Assembly (NCBI RefSeq): GCF_010731595.1
Contig: NZ_AP022582.1
Location: 1,178,001 to 1,242,000, forward strand
DNA length: 64,000 nt
Source: Mycobacterium seoulense
GTDB lineage: Bacteria > Actinomycetota > Actinomycetes > Mycobacteriales > Mycobacteriaceae
Direction of reading: 5' to 3'
Shown: positions 38,801-51,500 of the stretch, in pieces
Layout: each line of letters starts with the position of its first letter
Position numbering within the stretch: position 1 is the first letter of the stretch
Notes under the pieces: generated by a model
Told to the model about the DNA's origin: nothing
Databases searched by the model: none
What the model saw: only the letters and a program-made list of their open reading frames with translations
Program-made: the position numbers and the translations under genes

Positions 38801-41800
38801 TCCTCGAGGAGCTGACGTTGTCGGCGCCGTTGGTGCTGCCGGCCGCGGACGGTGTGCAGGTGCAGGTGGTGGTCGGTGCCGCCGCCGAGTCGGGCCGGCG
38901 CGGGGTGTCGGTGTATTCGGCCGGCGCGCAGTCGGAGTGGGTGCTGCACGCCCAGGGCCTGTTGGGCGCGGCTGCGGTCGCGCCGGCCGCCGACATGTCG
39001 GTGTGGCCGCCGGTGGGGGCGACGCCGGTGGAGGTGGGCGACGCCTACGCGCGGCTGGCGGAGCGGGGCTACGAGTATGGCCGGGCATTCCGCGGCCTGC
39101 GCGCGATGTGGCGGCGGGGCGACGAGATCTTCGCCGACGTCGCCCTGCCGGACGACGCCGGCGCGCAGGACGGCGGGTTCGGCATCCACCCGGTGCTGCT
39201 GGACGCGGCGCTGCACGCGATCGGTGTCGCCGCCGAGCAGACCCAGACCGTGCTGCCGTTCTCCTGGCAGGGGGTGTCGTTGCACGCGGCGGGCGCGTCG
39301 CGGGCGCGGGTCCGGATAGCGCCCGCGGGCGCCGGGGCGGTCTCGGTGGAATTGGCCGACGGCTCCGGTCTGCCGGTGTTGTCGGTGCGCTCGCTGGCGA
39401 TGCGCCCCGTTTCAGCCGAGCAGTTGTCCCTCGCGGCCGCACCCGCCGAGGGACTGTTCGAGGTGGCGTGGTCGCCAATCGCGTTGACGGGCAACGGCTT
39501 CAGTGCGGATGCCACGGTGTGGGAGCCGGTTGCGCACGCCGGTGACGCCGCGCGATCGGTGCACGCGGCGACCACCGAGGCGCTGGGCGTGCTGCAAACC
39601 TGCTTGGGCGATGCCGGGTCGCCGGTGTTGGTGGTGCAGACCCGGGGCGCGGTCGCGCTCGCCGGTGAGGACGTCACCGACCTGGCCGGCGCGGCGGTGT
39701 GGGGCCTGGTGCGCTCCGCCCAGGCCGAGCATCCCGGCCGGGTGGTGTTGATCGACTCCGACGGATCGCTCGACGCGCGGGCCGTGATCGGGTGCGGCGA
39801 GCCGCAGTTGGCCGTCCGCGCGGGCGTGGCCTACGCGGCCCGGATGCGGCCGTTACGACGGGGTTCGGTGCTCCGGCTTCCGCCCGGGGGGTGGCGGCTG
39901 GATGCCGGCGGCGGGGGCACGCTGGAGGACCTGGTGGTGAGCCCGTGCCCGCGGCCCGAACTGGAGGCCGGGCAGGTCCGGGTGGCCGTGGCCGCGGTCG
40001 GGGTGAACTTCCGCGACGTGCTGGTCGCCCTGGGCATGTATCCCGGCGGCGGCCAATTGGGGGCCGAGGGCGCCGGCGTGGTCGTCGAGGTCGGCCCCGG
40101 GGTGACCGGGCTGGCGGTCGGCGATGCGGTGATGGGGCTGCTCGGCGTCGTCGGTGCCGAAGCGGTGGTGGATCAGCGCCTGGTGACACCGGTGCCGGAG
40201 GGCTGGTCGCTGGTGACGGCCGCGGGGGTGCCGGTGGTGTTCCTCACCGCGCTCTACGGGTTGTCGGTGCTGGCGGGGTTGCGCCCCGGCGAGCGGGTGC
40301 TGGTGCACGCCGCCACCGGCGGGGTGGGCATGGCCGCGGTTCAGCTGGCGCGCCATTGGGGCGCGGAGGTGTTCGCCACGGCGAGTCGCGGCAAGTGGGA
40401 CACCTTGCGCGCGATGGGATTCGACGACGACCACATCGGTGATTCGCGGACGCTGGACTTCGAGGAGAAGTTCACGTCGGCGACCGGCGGGGCCGGGGTA
40501 GACGTGGTGCTCAATTCGCTGGCCGGTGACTTCACCGACGCGTCGCTGCGGCTGCTGGCTCCCGGCGGGCGTTTCATCGAGATGGGCAAGACCGACGTCC
40601 GCGATCCGGACGTCGTCGCCGAACGGTACCGGGGCGCGCAGTATCGCGCCTTCGACCTGATGGAGGCCGGCGCCGACCGCACGGCGGCGATGCTGGCCCA
40701 GATCGTGCAATTGCTGCGGGACGGGGCCCTGGAGCCGCTGCCGCTCAAGACGTTTGACGTCCGCTGCGCCTCGGCGGCCTACCGGTTCGTCAGCCAGGCC
40801 CGCCACATCGGCAAGGTCGCGCTGACCGTTCCGACCGGGCCCGGCGCGGTGCTCAGTGGGTGCGGCGGGCTGGCCGGCGGCAGCGTGGTGATCACCGGCG
40901 GCACCGGCATGGCGGGTTCGGCGCTGGCCCGCCACCTCGTCGAGCGCTACCGGGTGGCCCACGTGGTCCTGGCCAGCCGCGCCGGCGCCGGGGCGGCGGG
41001 GGTCGCCGAGTTGGTGGAGCGCCTGCAGGAGGCCGGCGCCGGCGTGTCGGTGGTGGCCTGCGATGCCGCGGACCGCGACGCGGTCGCGGCGATGCTGGCG
41101 CAGATACCGCGGCAGTATCCGCTGCGCGGAGTGGTGCACGCGGCCGGCATCCTCGATGACGGGCTGGTCTTGTCGTTGACGCCGGAGCGGCTGGACGCGG
41201 TGTTGCGGGCCAAGGTCGACGGGGCGTGGCACCTGCACGAGCTGACGCGGGAGCTGGATTTGTCGGCGTTCGTGGTGTTTTCGTCGATGGCCGGCATCGT
41301 GGGCACCCCCGGCCAGGCCAACTACGCGGCGGCCAACAGTTTCCTCGACGGGCTGGCCGCGTATCGGCGTGCGCGCGGGCTGCCGGGTCTTTCGCTGGCC
41401 TGGGGCCTGTGGGAGCAGGCCTCGGCGATGACGGCCCACCTCGGCGAGCGTGACAAGGCCCGGATGAGCCGGATCGGGATCGCGCCGCTGTCGACCGAGC
41501 AGGCACTCGAGTCGTTCGATGCCGCCATGCTGACCGAGGCCCCGGTGCTGATGGCCGCCCGCCTGGACCGGGTCGCCTTGTCCGACAACGCCGCCGGGCT
41601 GCCCCCGCTGTTGAGCGAGCTGGGCGCCCGTACCACCCGGCGCGTCATCGACGACGCCGATACGACCGCCCTGATGACCGGCCTGACGGCGCGGCTGCAC
41701 GGCCTGACCCCCGAGGCGCGGCAGCGTGAACTGGTCGACCTGGTCTGCGGCAATGCGGCCACCGTGCTGGGGCTGCCGAATCCCGCCGACATCAACGCCG

Positions 41801-42204
41801 GCCGCGCATTCCAGGACCTGGGCTTCGATTCCCTCACCGCCGTCGAGCTGCGCAACCGGCTGAAAACCGCCACCGGGCTGACGCTTTCGCCCACGCTGAT
41901 CTTCGACTATCCGACCCCCGCGGTGCTGGCCGGGCACCTGGACACCCAACTGGCCGGCGCGGGGCCGGACGACCAGCCGGACCTGATGGCGCGCTTCACC
42001 GACATCACCCGCGAACTGCAGGCACTGCTCAGCCGGCCCACTTGGGCCGCGGGCGACAGATCGGCGCTGCGGGCCCGCCTGCACACCCTGCTCGCCACCC
42101 TGGCCCCTGACGATCACCCCGACACCGAAGGCCTGGACTCCGACCTCGATGCCGCCACCGAAAGCCAACTCTTTGCCATCCTCGACGAAGAACTCGGCCG
42201 CTGA
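35833..42204 (+). CDS. pks7: Type I PKS, complete reducing module KS-AT-DH-ER-KR-ACP (Pks7-like)
   Basis: 2123 aa, one module. An N-terminal docking helix (residues ~4-30, [20 protein letters not shown]) precedes KS (from ~37; Cys206, His341, His381). AT (~562-880) has Ser654 in GHSQGE and YASH at 754-757, which with RVDVVQ predicts methylmalonyl-CoA. DH: His962 in a full HxxxGxxxxP and Asp1124. ER lies between DH and KR, with NADPH motif near 1496. KR has GGTGMAG (~1689), Tyr1831 and an LDD (B-type) motif. ACP Ser2000 (LGFDSL). The C-terminal tail [15 protein letters not shown] looks like a docking segment. No thioesterase. Predicted to add one fully reduced, alpha-methyl-branched two-carbon unit per cycle. 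The next gene starts 8 bp after its stop. Confidence 0.95.
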   Translation: MTGTSEELVQALRAALKDNERLKREAREYLTAATEPVAVVGMACRYPGGVDSPEALWQMVVEGRDVVSDFPADRGWNLAGLFDPDPDAVGKSYARCGGFLADVADFDAAFFGIAPSEALAMDPQQRLLLEVSWEALERAGIDPAELRGSATGVFAGIFHGSYGGQGRVPGHLERYGLRGSTLSVASGRVAYSLGLEGPAVSVDTACSSSLVALHLAARSLRAGECDLALAGGVTVMATPAMFVEFSRQRALAADGRCKAYAGAADGTGFSEGVGVLVLERLSDARRLGHRVLALLRGSAVNQDGASNGLATPNGPSQQRVIRAALADARLSSADVDLVEGHGTGTTLGDPIEAQAVLATYGQDRPADRPLWLGSIKSNMGHTSAAAGAGGVIKMVQAIRHGVMPKTLHVDVPTPHVDWSAGAVSLLTEARPWPTEDRPRRAGVSSFGISGTNAHVIVEQSPQETESPAPAGDDAPAPWVLSARSADALANQASRLLARVSDDPGLRMVDVAWSLVSTRSLFEHRAVLVGGDRERLLARLAEVAVGAPGAGAVVGRAQPVGKTVFVFPGQGSQWVGMGAELLDRSVIFAEHLQRCEKALAEHVDWSLLDVIRGTPGAPGLDRVDVVQPALWAVMVSLAELWRSLGVVPDAVIGHSQGEIAAAYVAGALSLEDAARVVALRSRLLVGLSGAGGMVSLACGQARAEELIAEWGDRLNIAAVNGVSAVVVSGEVAALDGLMRRCEADDVRARRIDVDYASHSRHVDAIRAALAEALAGIEPRSSSVALFSTVTGELLDTAGLDADYWYRSIRQTVQFERAVRNACGAGYGVFVESSPHPVLLAAVEETLADCGHDAIVVPSLGRDDGSLQRFWLSAGQAHVAGVAVDWRAAIAGLGGRRVDLPTYGFARQRFWLPGGATGSGDVATLGLAGAQHALLGAVVARPDSGGVVLTGRLSTAAQPWLADHAVGGTVLFPGAGFVELAVRAGDEVGCAVLEELTLSAPLVLPAADGVQVQVVVGAAAESGRRGVSVYSAGAQSEWVLHAQGLLGAAAVAPAADMSVWPPVGATPVEVGDAYARLAERGYEYGRAFRGLRAMWRRGDEIFADVALPDDAGAQDGGFGIHPVLLDAALHAIGVAAEQTQTVLPFSWQGVSLHAAGASRARVRIAPAGAGAVSVELADGSGLPVLSVRSLAMRPVSAEQLSLAAAPAEGLFEVAWSPIALTGNGFSADATVWEPVAHAGDAARSVHAATTEALGVLQTCLGDAGSPVLVVQTRGAVALAGEDVTDLAGAAVWGLVRSAQAEHPGRVVLIDSDGSLDARAVIGCGEPQLAVRAGVAYAARMRPLRRGSVLRLPPGGWRLDAGGGGTLEDLVVSPCPRPELEAGQVRVAVAAVGVNFRDVLVALGMYPGGGQLGAEGAGVVVEVGPGVTGLAVGDAVMGLLGVVGAEAVVDQRLVTPVPEGWSLVTAAGVPVVFLTALYGLSVLAGLRPGERVLVHAATGGVGMAAVQLARHWGAEVFATASRGKWDTLRAMGFDDDHIGDSRTLDFEEKFTSATGGAGVDVVLNSLAGDFTDASLRLLAPGGRFIEMGKTDVRDPDVVAERYRGAQYRAFDLMEAGADRTAAMLAQIVQLLRDGALEPLPLKTFDVRCASAAYRFVSQARHIGKVALTVPTGPGAVLSGCGGLAGGSVVITGGTGMAGSALARHLVERYRVAHVVLASRAGAGAAGVAELVERLQEAGAGVSVVACDAADRDAVAAMLAQIPRQYPLRGVVHAAGILDDGLVLSLTPERLDAVLRAKVDGAWHLHELTRELDLSAFVVFSSMAGIVGTPGQANYAAANSFLDGLAAYRRARGLPGLSLAWGLWEQASAMTAHLGERDKARMSRIGIAPLSTEQALESFDAAMLTEAPVLMAARLDRVALSDNAAGLPPLLSELGARTTRRVIDDADTTALMTGLTARLHGLTPEARQRELVDLVCGNAATVLGLPNPADINAGRAFQDLGFDSLTAVELRNRLKTATGLTLSPTLIFDYPTPAVLAGHLDTQLAGAGPDDQPDLMARFTDITRELQALLSRPTWAAGDRSALRARLHTLLATLAPDDHPDTEGLDSDLDAATESQLFAILDEELGR

Positions 42205-42211
42205 GACCGCG

Positions 42212-45200
42212 ATGCCGGATACCTCGCAGCACGTCGACTACCTGAAACGCCTGACGGCCGATCTCAGGCGGGCGCGCCGACGCGTCTCGGAGCTGGAAGG
42301 CCAGCTATCCGAACCGATCGCGGTGGTCGGCATGGCGTGCCGCTACGCGGGCGGGGTGGATTCCCCGGAATCCTTGTGGGACTTGGTGAATGACGGCCGT
42401 GACGCGGTATCCGACTTCCCGTCGGACCGCGGCTGGGATGTTGAGGGGCTCTACGACCCGGATCCCGACGCGGCGGGCAAGATGTACACCCGCCAGGGCA
42501 GCTTTCTGCGCGACGCGGCGGACTTCGACGCCGGATTCTTCGGGGTCGGGCCCAGTGAGGCCCTGGCGATGGATCCCCAGCAGCGGCTGATGCTGGAGAT
42601 TTCGTGGGAAGCGTTGGAGCGGGCGGGAATTGACCCACTGGCGCTGCGCGGCTCGGCGACCGGGGTGTTCGCCGGTGTCATCCACGCCGGCTACGGCGGC
42701 GAGGTGAAGGGCGAGCTGGAGGGGTACGGGCTGACCGGTTCGACCCTCAGCGTGGCCTCGGGCCGGGTGTCCTACGTGCTGGGCCTGGAAGGCCCAGCGG
42801 TGTCGGTGGATACGGCGTGTTCGTCGTCGTTGGTGGCGATGCATCTGGCGGCGCAGTCGCTGCGCTCCGGGGAGTGCGACCTGGCGCTGGCCGGCGGCGT
42901 GACCGTGATGGCGACCCCGGCCGCGTTCGTGGAGTTCAGCCGGCAGCGGGCGCTGGCCCCGGACGGCCGGTGCAAGGTGTACGCGGGTGCGGCGGACGGC
43001 ACGTCGTGGTCGGAGGGTGCCGGCGTCCTGGTGCTGGAGCGGCTGGCGGACGCGCGGCGGCTCGGGCATCCGGTGCTCGCGGTGCTGCGGGCCACCGCGG
43101 TGAACCAGGACGGCGCCTCCAACGGCCTGACCGCGCCCAACGGGCCGTCCCAGCAGCGGGTGATCCGCGCCGCGCTGGCCAACGCCGGTTTGACCACCGC
43201 GGACGTCGACGTGGTCGAAGGCCACGGCACGGGAACGGTTTTGGGTGACCCGATCGAGGCCCAGGCCCTGCTGTCGACGTACGGGCAGGACCGGCCGGCG
43301 GACCGGCCGCTGTGGCTGGGGTCGATCAAGTCCAACATCGGTCACACCTCGGCCGCGGCCGGAGTGGCCGGGGTGATCAAGATGGTGCAGGCCATGCGGC
43401 ACGGGGTGATGCCCAAGACGCTGCACGTGGACGTGCCGTCACCGCACGTGGATTGGTCGGCGGGCGCGGTGTCGCTGCTGACCGAACCCCGGCCGTGGCC
43501 GGCGCGGGACGGCCGCCGCCTGGCGGGGGTGTCGTCGTTCGGGATCAGCGGCACGAACGCCCACGTGATCGTCGAGCAGCCCCCGGATGAGCCGGAAACC
43601 GTTGCAGTGCAAGGTGATCCACCGGATCCCGTGGTGGCCTGGGTGGTGTCGGCCCGGTCGGCCGACGCGCTGGCCGCCCAGGCCGCGCGGCTGTCGGCCC
43701 GGCTGGACGCCGAGCCGGGCCTGCGGGCCGTGGACGTGGGCTGGTCGCTGGCCACCACCCGGGCGGCCCTGGAACACCGCGCGGTGCTGGTGGGCGCCGA
43801 CCGCGACACCCTGGCCGCCGGGCTGGCGGGCGTGGCGGCCGGACGGCCCGGCCCGGGCGTGGCGGTCGGGCGCACCCGCGCCGTCGGTAAGCGCGCGTTC
43901 GTGTTTCCCGGCCAGGGTTCGCAGCGGCTCGGGATGGGACGGGACCTGCACGGGCGCTTCCCGGTGTTCGCCGAGGCCTTCGACGAGGCCGTGGCGGCGG
44001 TGGACGCCCACGCGCGGCTGCCGCTGCGCGACGTGATGTGGGGCAGCGACCCGGAGCTGTTGCAGAGCACGGAATTCGCCCAGTCGGCGTTGTTCGTGCT
44101 GGAGATCGCACTGGCTGCCCTGTGGCGGTCCTGGGGCGTGACACCCGACGTGGTGATCGGCCATTCGGTGGGGGAGATCGCCGCGGCCTGCGTCGCCGGC
44201 GTGTTGTCGCTGCCGGACGCGGCGCGGGTGGTGGCGGCCCGCGGCCGGTTGATGGCCGCACTGCCGGCCGGCGGGGTGATGGTGGCGGTGACCGCCACCG
44301 AGGCCGAGGTCGCGCCGCTGCTGAACGGCGACGTGAGCATTGCGGCGGTCAACGGCCCCGAAGCGGTGGTGCTGTCCGGCGAACGGGCCGCGGTGACGAG
44401 TGTGGCGGATCGGCTGACCGAGCGCGGCAGGCGGGTGCGGCAGCTGGCCGTCTCGCACGCGTTCCACTCGCCGCTGATGGAACCCATCATCGAGGAGTTC
44501 GCCGCGGTGGTGGCCGGAGTGTCACCCGGCGCGCCGCGAATCGACCTGGTGTCCAACGTGACCGGGCAACTGGCCGGGCCGGGATACGGATCCGCCGACT
44601 ATTGGGTCGAGCACGTGCGCCGCCCGGTGCGGTTCGTCGACGGTGTGCGCGGGGCCGAATCACTGGGCGCCGGCACGTTTTTGGAGGTGGGCCCGGGCGC
44701 GGCGCTGACGGCGGCGGTGGAACAGTCCCTGGCGGCCGAGCCGGCCGTCGCGGCGGTGTCGATGCCCAAGGACCGCCCCGAGATCGAGGCGCTGCTGCTG
44801 GCGGCGGGGCAGCTGTTCGTGGCCGGCGCCGACGTGAATTGGGCCGCGGTGTACGCCGGCCTGCCCGCCCACCGGGTCGACCTGCCGACGTATGCCTTTC
44901 AGCGGCGCAGGTTTTGGCTTCCGACCGAGTCGGTGGGCGCCCGCGACACCGCCGGCCTGGGGTTGGCGGCGGCCGGGCATGCGCTGCTGGGCGCGGTCGT
45001 CGAGCGGCCCGATTCGGGCGGCGTGGTCCTGACGGGCCGGCTGTCGACGGCGGCCCAGCCCTGGCTGGCCGATCACGCGGTGACCGAGACGGTGTTGTTC
45101 CCCGGCGCGGGGTTCGTGGAGCTGATGCTGCGGGCCGGCGACGAGGTGGGCTGTCCGGTGATCGAGGAGCTGATGCTGTCGGCCCCGTTGCCGCTGCCGG

Positions 45201-48200
45201 CCGCGGGCGCGGTACGGGTGCAGGTGGTGGTGGATGCCCCCGACGAGAGCGGAACCCGTTCGGCGGCGGTGTATTCGCAGGCCGGGTCGCAGTGGACGGC
45301 GCATGCCCAGGGTGTGCTGAGCGAAGGCTCGCCCGCGCCGGCTGCCGACCTTTCGGTGTGGCCGCCGGTCGGCGCCACGGCGGTCGACGTGACCGGCGCC
45401 TACGATGATTTGGCCGCGCGCGGCTACGGGTACGGCCCCGCCTTCCGGGGTCTGCGCCAGGTGTGGCGGCGTGGTGCCGAGATCTTCGCCGAGGTGGAGG
45501 CCCCGCAGCAGGCCGGCGTGACGGTGGGCGGCTTCGGGATTCATCCGGTGGTGCTGGACGCGGCCTTGCATGCCCTGGGGGTGGCCGACCAGGGGGCCGA
45601 GACCGTCCTGCCGTTCTCCTGGCAGGGGGTGTGTCTGCATGCGGCCGGGGCGTCGCGGGTCCGGGTGCGGCTTGCGCCGGTCGGCAAGGGCGGCGTGTCG
45701 GTCGAACTCGCCGATCCCTCGGGCCTGCCGGTGCTGTCGGTCCGGGAGTTGGCGACGCGTCCGGTCTCGGCCGCGCAGCTGTCGGCGGCCGCGGCGGCGC
45801 GATCCGGGGGCGGCGAGTTGCTGGAGGCGGTCTGGTCGCCGGTTCGGTTGCCCGACAACGGCACCGGCGCGGCCCCCGAGGTGTGGCGGCCGCCGCTGCA
45901 TGCGTCGGGGGTGGTCGGATCGGTGTACGCCGCCACCCATGAGGCGTTGCGTGTCCTGCAGTCCCGCGGTGATGGGGCCGGGCCGTTGGTGATCCTGACC
46001 CATGGCGCCGTCGCGCTGCCGGGCGAAGACGTGTCGGACCTGGCCGGCGCGGCGGTGTGGGGGCTGGTGCGCTCGGCGCAGGCCGAGCATCCGGGCCAGG
46101 CGGTGCTGGTCGACTCCGACGGATCCCTGGACCTCGGTTCCGTGCTCGGCTGTGGTGAGCCGCAAGTGGCGGTGCGCGAGGGGGTCGCCTACGGCGCCCG
46201 GTTGAAGCCGCTCACGGCGCACCCGGTGTTGCGGGTGCCCGAGGCGCCGTCGGTCTGGCGGCTGGCCGCCGGTGCGGCCGGGACGCTGGAGGACCTGGCG
46301 GTGCAGTCCGGCCCGCCCGCGGAACTGGCGGACGGCCAGGCGCGGGTGGCGGTGGCGGCGGCCGGGGTGAACTTCCGCGACGTGTTGGTGGCGCTGGGGA
46401 TGTATCCGGGCGCCGCGCAGTTGGGCGCCGAAGGCGCCGGGCTGGTGACCGAGATCGGCCCCGGTGTAACGGATCTGGCCGTCGGTGACGCGGTCATGGG
46501 AATCTTGGGCCTGACCGGGTCCGAGGCGGCCGTCGATCGGCGGCTGGTGACGCGGGTTCCGCCGGGCTGGTCGTTCGCCGAGGCCGCGGGAGTGCCGGTG
46601 GTGTTTCTGACCGCGTATTACGGGTTGTCGGTCCTGGGCGGCTTGCGGGCCGGTGAGCGGGTGCTGGTGCACGCCGCCGCGGGCGGGGTGGGCATGGCGG
46701 CCGTGCAGCTGGCCCGGCACTGGGGCGCCGAGGTTTTCGCGACCGCCAGCCGCGGCAAGTGGGACACCCTGCGCGCCATGGGTTTTGACGACAAGCACAT
46801 CGCGGATTCGCGAACGCTGGACTTCGAGGACGAGTTCTCCATCGTCACGGGCGGTGCCGGAATGGACGTCGTGCTCAACTCGCTGGCCGGCGAGTTCACC
46901 GACGCCTCGCTGCGGTTGTTGGCCCCCGGCGGGCGATTCATCGAGATGGGTAAGACGGACCTACGCGACCCGGCGGTCCTCGCCGCATCCGGTATCGGCT
47001 ACCGCGCGTTCGATCTGATGGAGGCCGGACCCGACCGCATCGCCGAGATGCTGGCCGAGCTGATGCGGTTGTTCGCCGCCGGGGTGCTGACGCCGCTGCC
47101 GGTCAAGGCCTTTGACGTGCGGCGCGCCGCAGACGCTTACCGCTTCGTCAGCCAGGCCCGCCACATCGGCAAGGTCGTGCTGACCATGCCCGACGGGCCC
47201 GCCGGGCTGGCCGGCGGCACCGCACTGATCACCGGCGGGACCGGCATGGCGGGTTCGGCGGTGGCTCGCCACCTGGTCGAGCGTTACCGGGTGCCGCACG
47301 TCATGCTGGTCAGCCGCAGCGGTGAGCGGGCCGACGGGATGTCCGGTCTGGTCGCCGAACTGCGCGACGCCGGGGCCCAGGTGTCGGTGGTGGCCTGCGA
47401 CGTCGGCGACCGGGACGCCGTGGCCGGGCTGCTGGCGCGGGTCCCGGCGCATCTCCCGCTGCGCGCGGTCTTCCATGCCGCGGGCGCGCTGGACGACGCG
47501 ATGATTGCGTCGCTGACGCCGGAGCGCATCGACACGGTGCTGCGGTCCAAGGTCGACGGGGCGTGGCACCTGCACGAGCTGACCCGGGAGCAAGATCTCG
47601 CGGCATTCGTGATGTTTTCCTCGATGGCGGGGATCGTCGGCGCCCCGGGGCAGGGCAACTACGCGGCCGCCAACAGCTTCCTCGACGCGCTGGCGGCGTA
47701 CCGCCGCGCCCACCGGTTGCCCGGCTTGTCCATCGCCTGGGGGATGTGGGAGCAGGCGTCGGCCATGACCGAGCACCTCGGCGACCGCGACAAGGCCCGG
47801 ATGAGCCGCGCCGGGCTCGCCGCGCTGCCCACCCGGCAGGCGCTCGGCCTGCTCGACGCCGCGCTGCTGGCCGAGCCGCCGGTCGTCGTGGCCACCCGGC
47901 TCGATACCGCCGCGCTGGCGCACGCCGGCGCCGCGCTGCCGCCGCTGTTGAGCCAGTTGGCATCTCGGCCGGCGCGGCGGGTGCTCGACCCCACCGACAT
48001 GGTGTCGCTGACGGGCCTGCGGGCCCGGCTGGAGGGCCTGGGCCCCGAGCAGCGTCGCCGCGAGCTGGTCGAGCTGGTCTGCGACAACGCCGCCACGGTG
48101 TTGGGGCACAGCACCGCGGACGTCAACCCCGAGCACGCCTTCGCCGATCTCGGCTTCGACTCGCTGACCGCCGTGGAGCTGCGCAACAGGCTCAAGATCG

Positions 48201-48550
48201 CGACGGGACTGACCCTTTCGCCGACGCTGATCTTCGATCACCCCACGCCCGCGGCGCTGGCCGAGCATCTCGACGGGCAGCTGACCACCGGGACCACCGG
48301 CGAGCCGCCCGACCGGTTGGCCCGCTTCAACGACGTGGCCCGCGAACTGCAGGCGCTGCTCGGCCAAGGCGACTGGAGTCCCGGTGACAAAGCGCAGCTC
48401 GTCACCCGGCTGGAAGGCCTGCTGAACAGCCTGACCGGCCCCGGGCAGGTGCCCTATTCGGAGCCCGCCGACGACCTGTTCGACGACGACATCGCCACCG
48501 CCACCGAAAGCCAGCTCTTCGCCATCCTCGACGAGGAGATCGGCCCCTAG
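42212..48550 (+). CDS. pks8: Type I PKS, complete reducing module KS-AT-DH-ER-KR-ACP (intact Pks8/Pks17-like)
   Basis: 2112 aa, one module corresponding to M. tuberculosis Pks8 plus Pks17 (about 1602 + 502 aa) in one frame. N-terminal docking helix [20 protein letters not shown], then KS (Cys203, His338, His378). AT has Ser652 in GHSVGE and HAFH at 749-752, predicting malonyl-CoA, unlike Pks7. DH keeps His955 and Asp1116, but the motif glycine is Glu959 ([10 protein letters not shown]). ER NADPH motif is near 1491. KR: GGTGMAG near 1675, Tyr1817, LDD motif. ACP Ser1984. The C-terminus [15 protein letters not shown] resembles that of Pks7. ATG at 42212 is used; the frame is open to 42149 inside pks7. 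In M. tuberculosis, pks8/pks17 mutants lose monomethyl-branched unsaturated fatty acids, so an acyl-chain role is plausible. Confidence 0.95.
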   Translation: MPDTSQHVDYLKRLTADLRRARRRVSELEGQLSEPIAVVGMACRYAGGVDSPESLWDLVNDGRDAVSDFPSDRGWDVEGLYDPDPDAAGKMYTRQGSFLRDAADFDAGFFGVGPSEALAMDPQQRLMLEISWEALERAGIDPLALRGSATGVFAGVIHAGYGGEVKGELEGYGLTGSTLSVASGRVSYVLGLEGPAVSVDTACSSSLVAMHLAAQSLRSGECDLALAGGVTVMATPAAFVEFSRQRALAPDGRCKVYAGAADGTSWSEGAGVLVLERLADARRLGHPVLAVLRATAVNQDGASNGLTAPNGPSQQRVIRAALANAGLTTADVDVVEGHGTGTVLGDPIEAQALLSTYGQDRPADRPLWLGSIKSNIGHTSAAAGVAGVIKMVQAMRHGVMPKTLHVDVPSPHVDWSAGAVSLLTEPRPWPARDGRRLAGVSSFGISGTNAHVIVEQPPDEPETVAVQGDPPDPVVAWVVSARSADALAAQAARLSARLDAEPGLRAVDVGWSLATTRAALEHRAVLVGADRDTLAAGLAGVAAGRPGPGVAVGRTRAVGKRAFVFPGQGSQRLGMGRDLHGRFPVFAEAFDEAVAAVDAHARLPLRDVMWGSDPELLQSTEFAQSALFVLEIALAALWRSWGVTPDVVIGHSVGEIAAACVAGVLSLPDAARVVAARGRLMAALPAGGVMVAVTATEAEVAPLLNGDVSIAAVNGPEAVVLSGERAAVTSVADRLTERGRRVRQLAVSHAFHSPLMEPIIEEFAAVVAGVSPGAPRIDLVSNVTGQLAGPGYGSADYWVEHVRRPVRFVDGVRGAESLGAGTFLEVGPGAALTAAVEQSLAAEPAVAAVSMPKDRPEIEALLLAAGQLFVAGADVNWAAVYAGLPAHRVDLPTYAFQRRRFWLPTESVGARDTAGLGLAAAGHALLGAVVERPDSGGVVLTGRLSTAAQPWLADHAVTETVLFPGAGFVELMLRAGDEVGCPVIEELMLSAPLPLPAAGAVRVQVVVDAPDESGTRSAAVYSQAGSQWTAHAQGVLSEGSPAPAADLSVWPPVGATAVDVTGAYDDLAARGYGYGPAFRGLRQVWRRGAEIFAEVEAPQQAGVTVGGFGIHPVVLDAALHALGVADQGAETVLPFSWQGVCLHAAGASRVRVRLAPVGKGGVSVELADPSGLPVLSVRELATRPVSAAQLSAAAAARSGGGELLEAVWSPVRLPDNGTGAAPEVWRPPLHASGVVGSVYAATHEALRVLQSRGDGAGPLVILTHGAVALPGEDVSDLAGAAVWGLVRSAQAEHPGQAVLVDSDGSLDLGSVLGCGEPQVAVREGVAYGARLKPLTAHPVLRVPEAPSVWRLAAGAAGTLEDLAVQSGPPAELADGQARVAVAAAGVNFRDVLVALGMYPGAAQLGAEGAGLVTEIGPGVTDLAVGDAVMGILGLTGSEAAVDRRLVTRVPPGWSFAEAAGVPVVFLTAYYGLSVLGGLRAGERVLVHAAAGGVGMAAVQLARHWGAEVFATASRGKWDTLRAMGFDDKHIADSRTLDFEDEFSIVTGGAGMDVVLNSLAGEFTDASLRLLAPGGRFIEMGKTDLRDPAVLAASGIGYRAFDLMEAGPDRIAEMLAELMRLFAAGVLTPLPVKAFDVRRAADAYRFVSQARHIGKVVLTMPDGPAGLAGGTALITGGTGMAGSAVARHLVERYRVPHVMLVSRSGERADGMSGLVAELRDAGAQVSVVACDVGDRDAVAGLLARVPAHLPLRAVFHAAGALDDAMIASLTPERIDTVLRSKVDGAWHLHELTREQDLAAFVMFSSMAGIVGAPGQGNYAAANSFLDALAAYRRAHRLPGLSIAWGMWEQASAMTEHLGDRDKARMSRAGLAALPTRQALGLLDAALLAEPPVVVATRLDTAALAHAGAALPPLLSQLASRPARRVLDPTDMVSLTGLRARLEGLGPEQRRRELVELVCDNAATVLGHSTADVNPEHAFADLGFDSLTAVELRNRLKIATGLTLSPTLIFDHPTPAALAEHLDGQLTTGTTGEPPDRLARFNDVARELQALLGQGDWSPGDKAQLVTRLEGLLNSLTGPGQVPYSEPADDLFDDDIATATESQLFAILDEEIGP

Positions 48551-48551
48551 C

Positions 48552-51500
48552 ATGACGGACGTCGCGATCATCGGTCTCGCCTGCCGATTCCCCGGCGCGG
48601 AAAATCCGCGCGAGTTCTGGGAGGTCCTCCGCGACGGTCGCGAGGCGACGCGGCTGCCCGGCGACGTCGCCGAGTTCGACGCCGACTTCTTCCACGTCTC
48701 GCCGCGCGAGGCGTGCGCGATGGACCCCCGCCAACGGCTGGCGCTCGAACTGGCCTGGGAGGCATTCGAAGACGCCTTCGTGGCGCCGGAAACGATGCGC
48801 GGCGAGGCGATTTCGGTGTACGTCGGTGCTATGGCCGACGACTACGCCGTGCTGACGCTGCGCGACATCGCCGACAACCTGGACCACCACTCGTTCGCCG
48901 GGATCAGCCGGGGGATGATCGCCAACCGGATCTCGTATGCGTTCGGGTTGCACGGGCCCAGCATGACCGTCGACTCCGGGCAGTCGTCGTCGCTGACCGC
49001 GGTGCACCTCGCCTGCGAGAGCCTGCGTACGGGCGAGTCGGCGCTGGCGATCGCCGGCGGGGTCCACCTCAACCTGGCCGACGAAACCGCGATGCTGGAA
49101 CGCGAATTCGGCGCGCTGTCGACATCGGGTCACACCCACGCGTTCGATCGACGCGCGGACGGCTACGTGCGGGGCGAGGGCGGGGGACTGGTGCTGCTCA
49201 AGCCGTTGCCCGCGGCCCTGCGGGATGGGGACCGCATCCACGCGGTGATCCGGGGCAGCGCCGTGGGCAACGCCGGGCACAGCGCCGCGGGCCAGACGGT
49301 GCCCTCGGTTTCCGGGGAGGCCGACGTGATCAGGCGGGCACTCGCCGCCGCCGGCCTGGGCAGCGGCGACATCGACTTCATCGAGGCCCACGGCACCGGC
49401 ACCAAGGTCGGCGACGACGCGGAGGCCAGTGCGCTGGGCGAGGTGTTCGGTGCGCGCGGGCGCCCGCTGAACGTGGGTTCGGTGAAGACCAACATCGGCC
49501 ACGCCGGCGGCGCCGCGGGAATCGCGGGCCTGCTCAAGGCCGTGCTCGCGCTGACGCATCCGGTGATCCCGCCGAGCCTCAACCACGCCGGCGCCGATCC
49601 CGAACTCGAGCGCCTGGGGCTGCGGGTCAACACCGCCGCGCTGCCGTGGCCGGTGGCCGACCGACCGCGCCGCGCCGGGGTGTCGTCGTTCGGCATGGGC
49701 GGCACCAACGCGCACGTCGTCGTGGAACAAGCTCCCGCGCAACCGGATACGCCCGCGGACGCGCCCGACCGGCCGGTGGCGTGGGTGCTGTCGGCCCGAT
49801 CCGAGCAGGCGCTGGCCAACCAGGCGCGCCGCCTGGCGGCGTGGGCGGCCGACCCGGGGGTGACCCCGGCGGACGTCGGGTGGTCGTTGGTGACGACGCG
49901 CTCGGTGTTCGACCATCGGGCGGTCGTCGTGGGCGGCGATCGCGAGGCGCTGACGCGCGGCCTGGCCGGCGTGGCGGCCGGGGAGCCGGCGCCCGGTGCG
50001 GTGGTCGGCCGCGCCGGCCCGGCGGGCAAGACGGCCTTCGTGTTCCCCGGCCAGGGCTCGCAATGGCCCGGGATGGGCCGCGAGCTCCATCACCGGTTCC
50101 CGGCCTTCGCGCACGCCTTCGACGAGGCCGCGGCCGCGGTGGACGCCCACCTGCGGGCGCCGGTGCGCGACGTGATGTGGGGCGACGACGCGGAGTCGTT
50201 GCGGGACACCGAGTTCGCGCAGCCGGCGCTGTTCGTGCTCGAGGTGGCCCTGGCCGCGCTGTGGCAATCGTGGGGTGTGACACCCGACGTGGTGCTGGGC
50301 CATTCGGTGGGGGAGATCTCGGCGGCGTGTGTGGCGGGCGTGTTGTCGCTGACGGACGCGGCGCGCGTCGTGGCGGCGCGTGGCGAATTGATGGCCCGGT
50401 TGCCGGCGGGCGGGGTGATGGTGGCGGTCAGCGCCGCCGAGGCCGAGGTGGCCCAGATGCTGACCGCGGGTGTCGGCATCGCGGCGGTCAACGGCCCCAA
50501 CGCGGTGGTGCTGTCCGGTGAGCGCGCCGCGGTGGGCGCAACGGTGGATCGCCTGGCGGGCGCCGGCCGGCGGACGCACCGGTTGGCGGTCTCGCACGCC
50601 TTTCATTCGGCATTGATGGAACCGATGCTCGACGCGTTCTCACAGAGGGTCGCCGACGTCGGACCGCGGCAGCCGCGAATCTGCCTGATTTCCAACGTGT
50701 CCGGCGAACCGGCCGGCCCGGGGTACGGGTCCGCGCGGTATTGGGTCGACCATGTGCGCCGGCCGGTGCGGTTCCTCGACGGCGTGCGTGCCGCCGAGGC
50801 CCTGGGGGTAACGGCGTTCCTCGAGGTGGGCCCGGGCGGTGGGTTGAGCGCGGCGGTGGATCAGTCGCTGACCACCGAGCGGCCGGTCTCGGTGGTCACC
50901 ATGCCCAAGGGCGGTCCCGAGATCGAGTCGACGCTGCAGGCGGCCGGCCGGCTGTTCACCTCCGGGGTGGGCGTGAGCTGGCCTGCGGTGTTCACCGGCT
51001 CGCGAGCGCGCCGGGTCGACCTGCCGACGTATGGCTTTGCGCGGCAACGATTCTGGCTGGGAAGCGGACGGGATACACTGCCCGCCAAGGCAACCCGCGC
51101 CCCGGACCTGGCCGAGCAGTTGCACGCCCTGCCCCCCGCGGAGCAACTGCGGCGGCTGGTCGAGCTGGTCTGCGGGCACGCCGCCGCCGTCTCGGGGCAC
51201 CCGGGCGGCCGTGCCATCGACCGCGACCGCGCCTTCGCCGACCTCGGATTCGACTCGCTGACCGGCGTCGAACTGCGCAACCGGCTCACGACGGCAACCG
51301 GCCTGGCCCTGCCGCGCACCCTGATCTTCGACTACCCCACCCCCGCGGCCCTGGCCGATCTGCTGCGGCAGCAACTGTTCCGCGGCGACGACGGCGAATC
51401 CGACGAGGAGAAGTTGTGGTCTTCGCTGCGCAGGATTCCGCTCGCCGAGCTGCGCAGGACCGGATTGCTCGACAAGCTTCTGTTACTGACCGGTGAAGCG

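Noticed and set aside
42149..42211. Longer N-terminus for Pks8/17 starting inside pks7
   Set aside because: The added residues are the pks7 3' end in another frame. The ATG at 42212 starts the docking helix.
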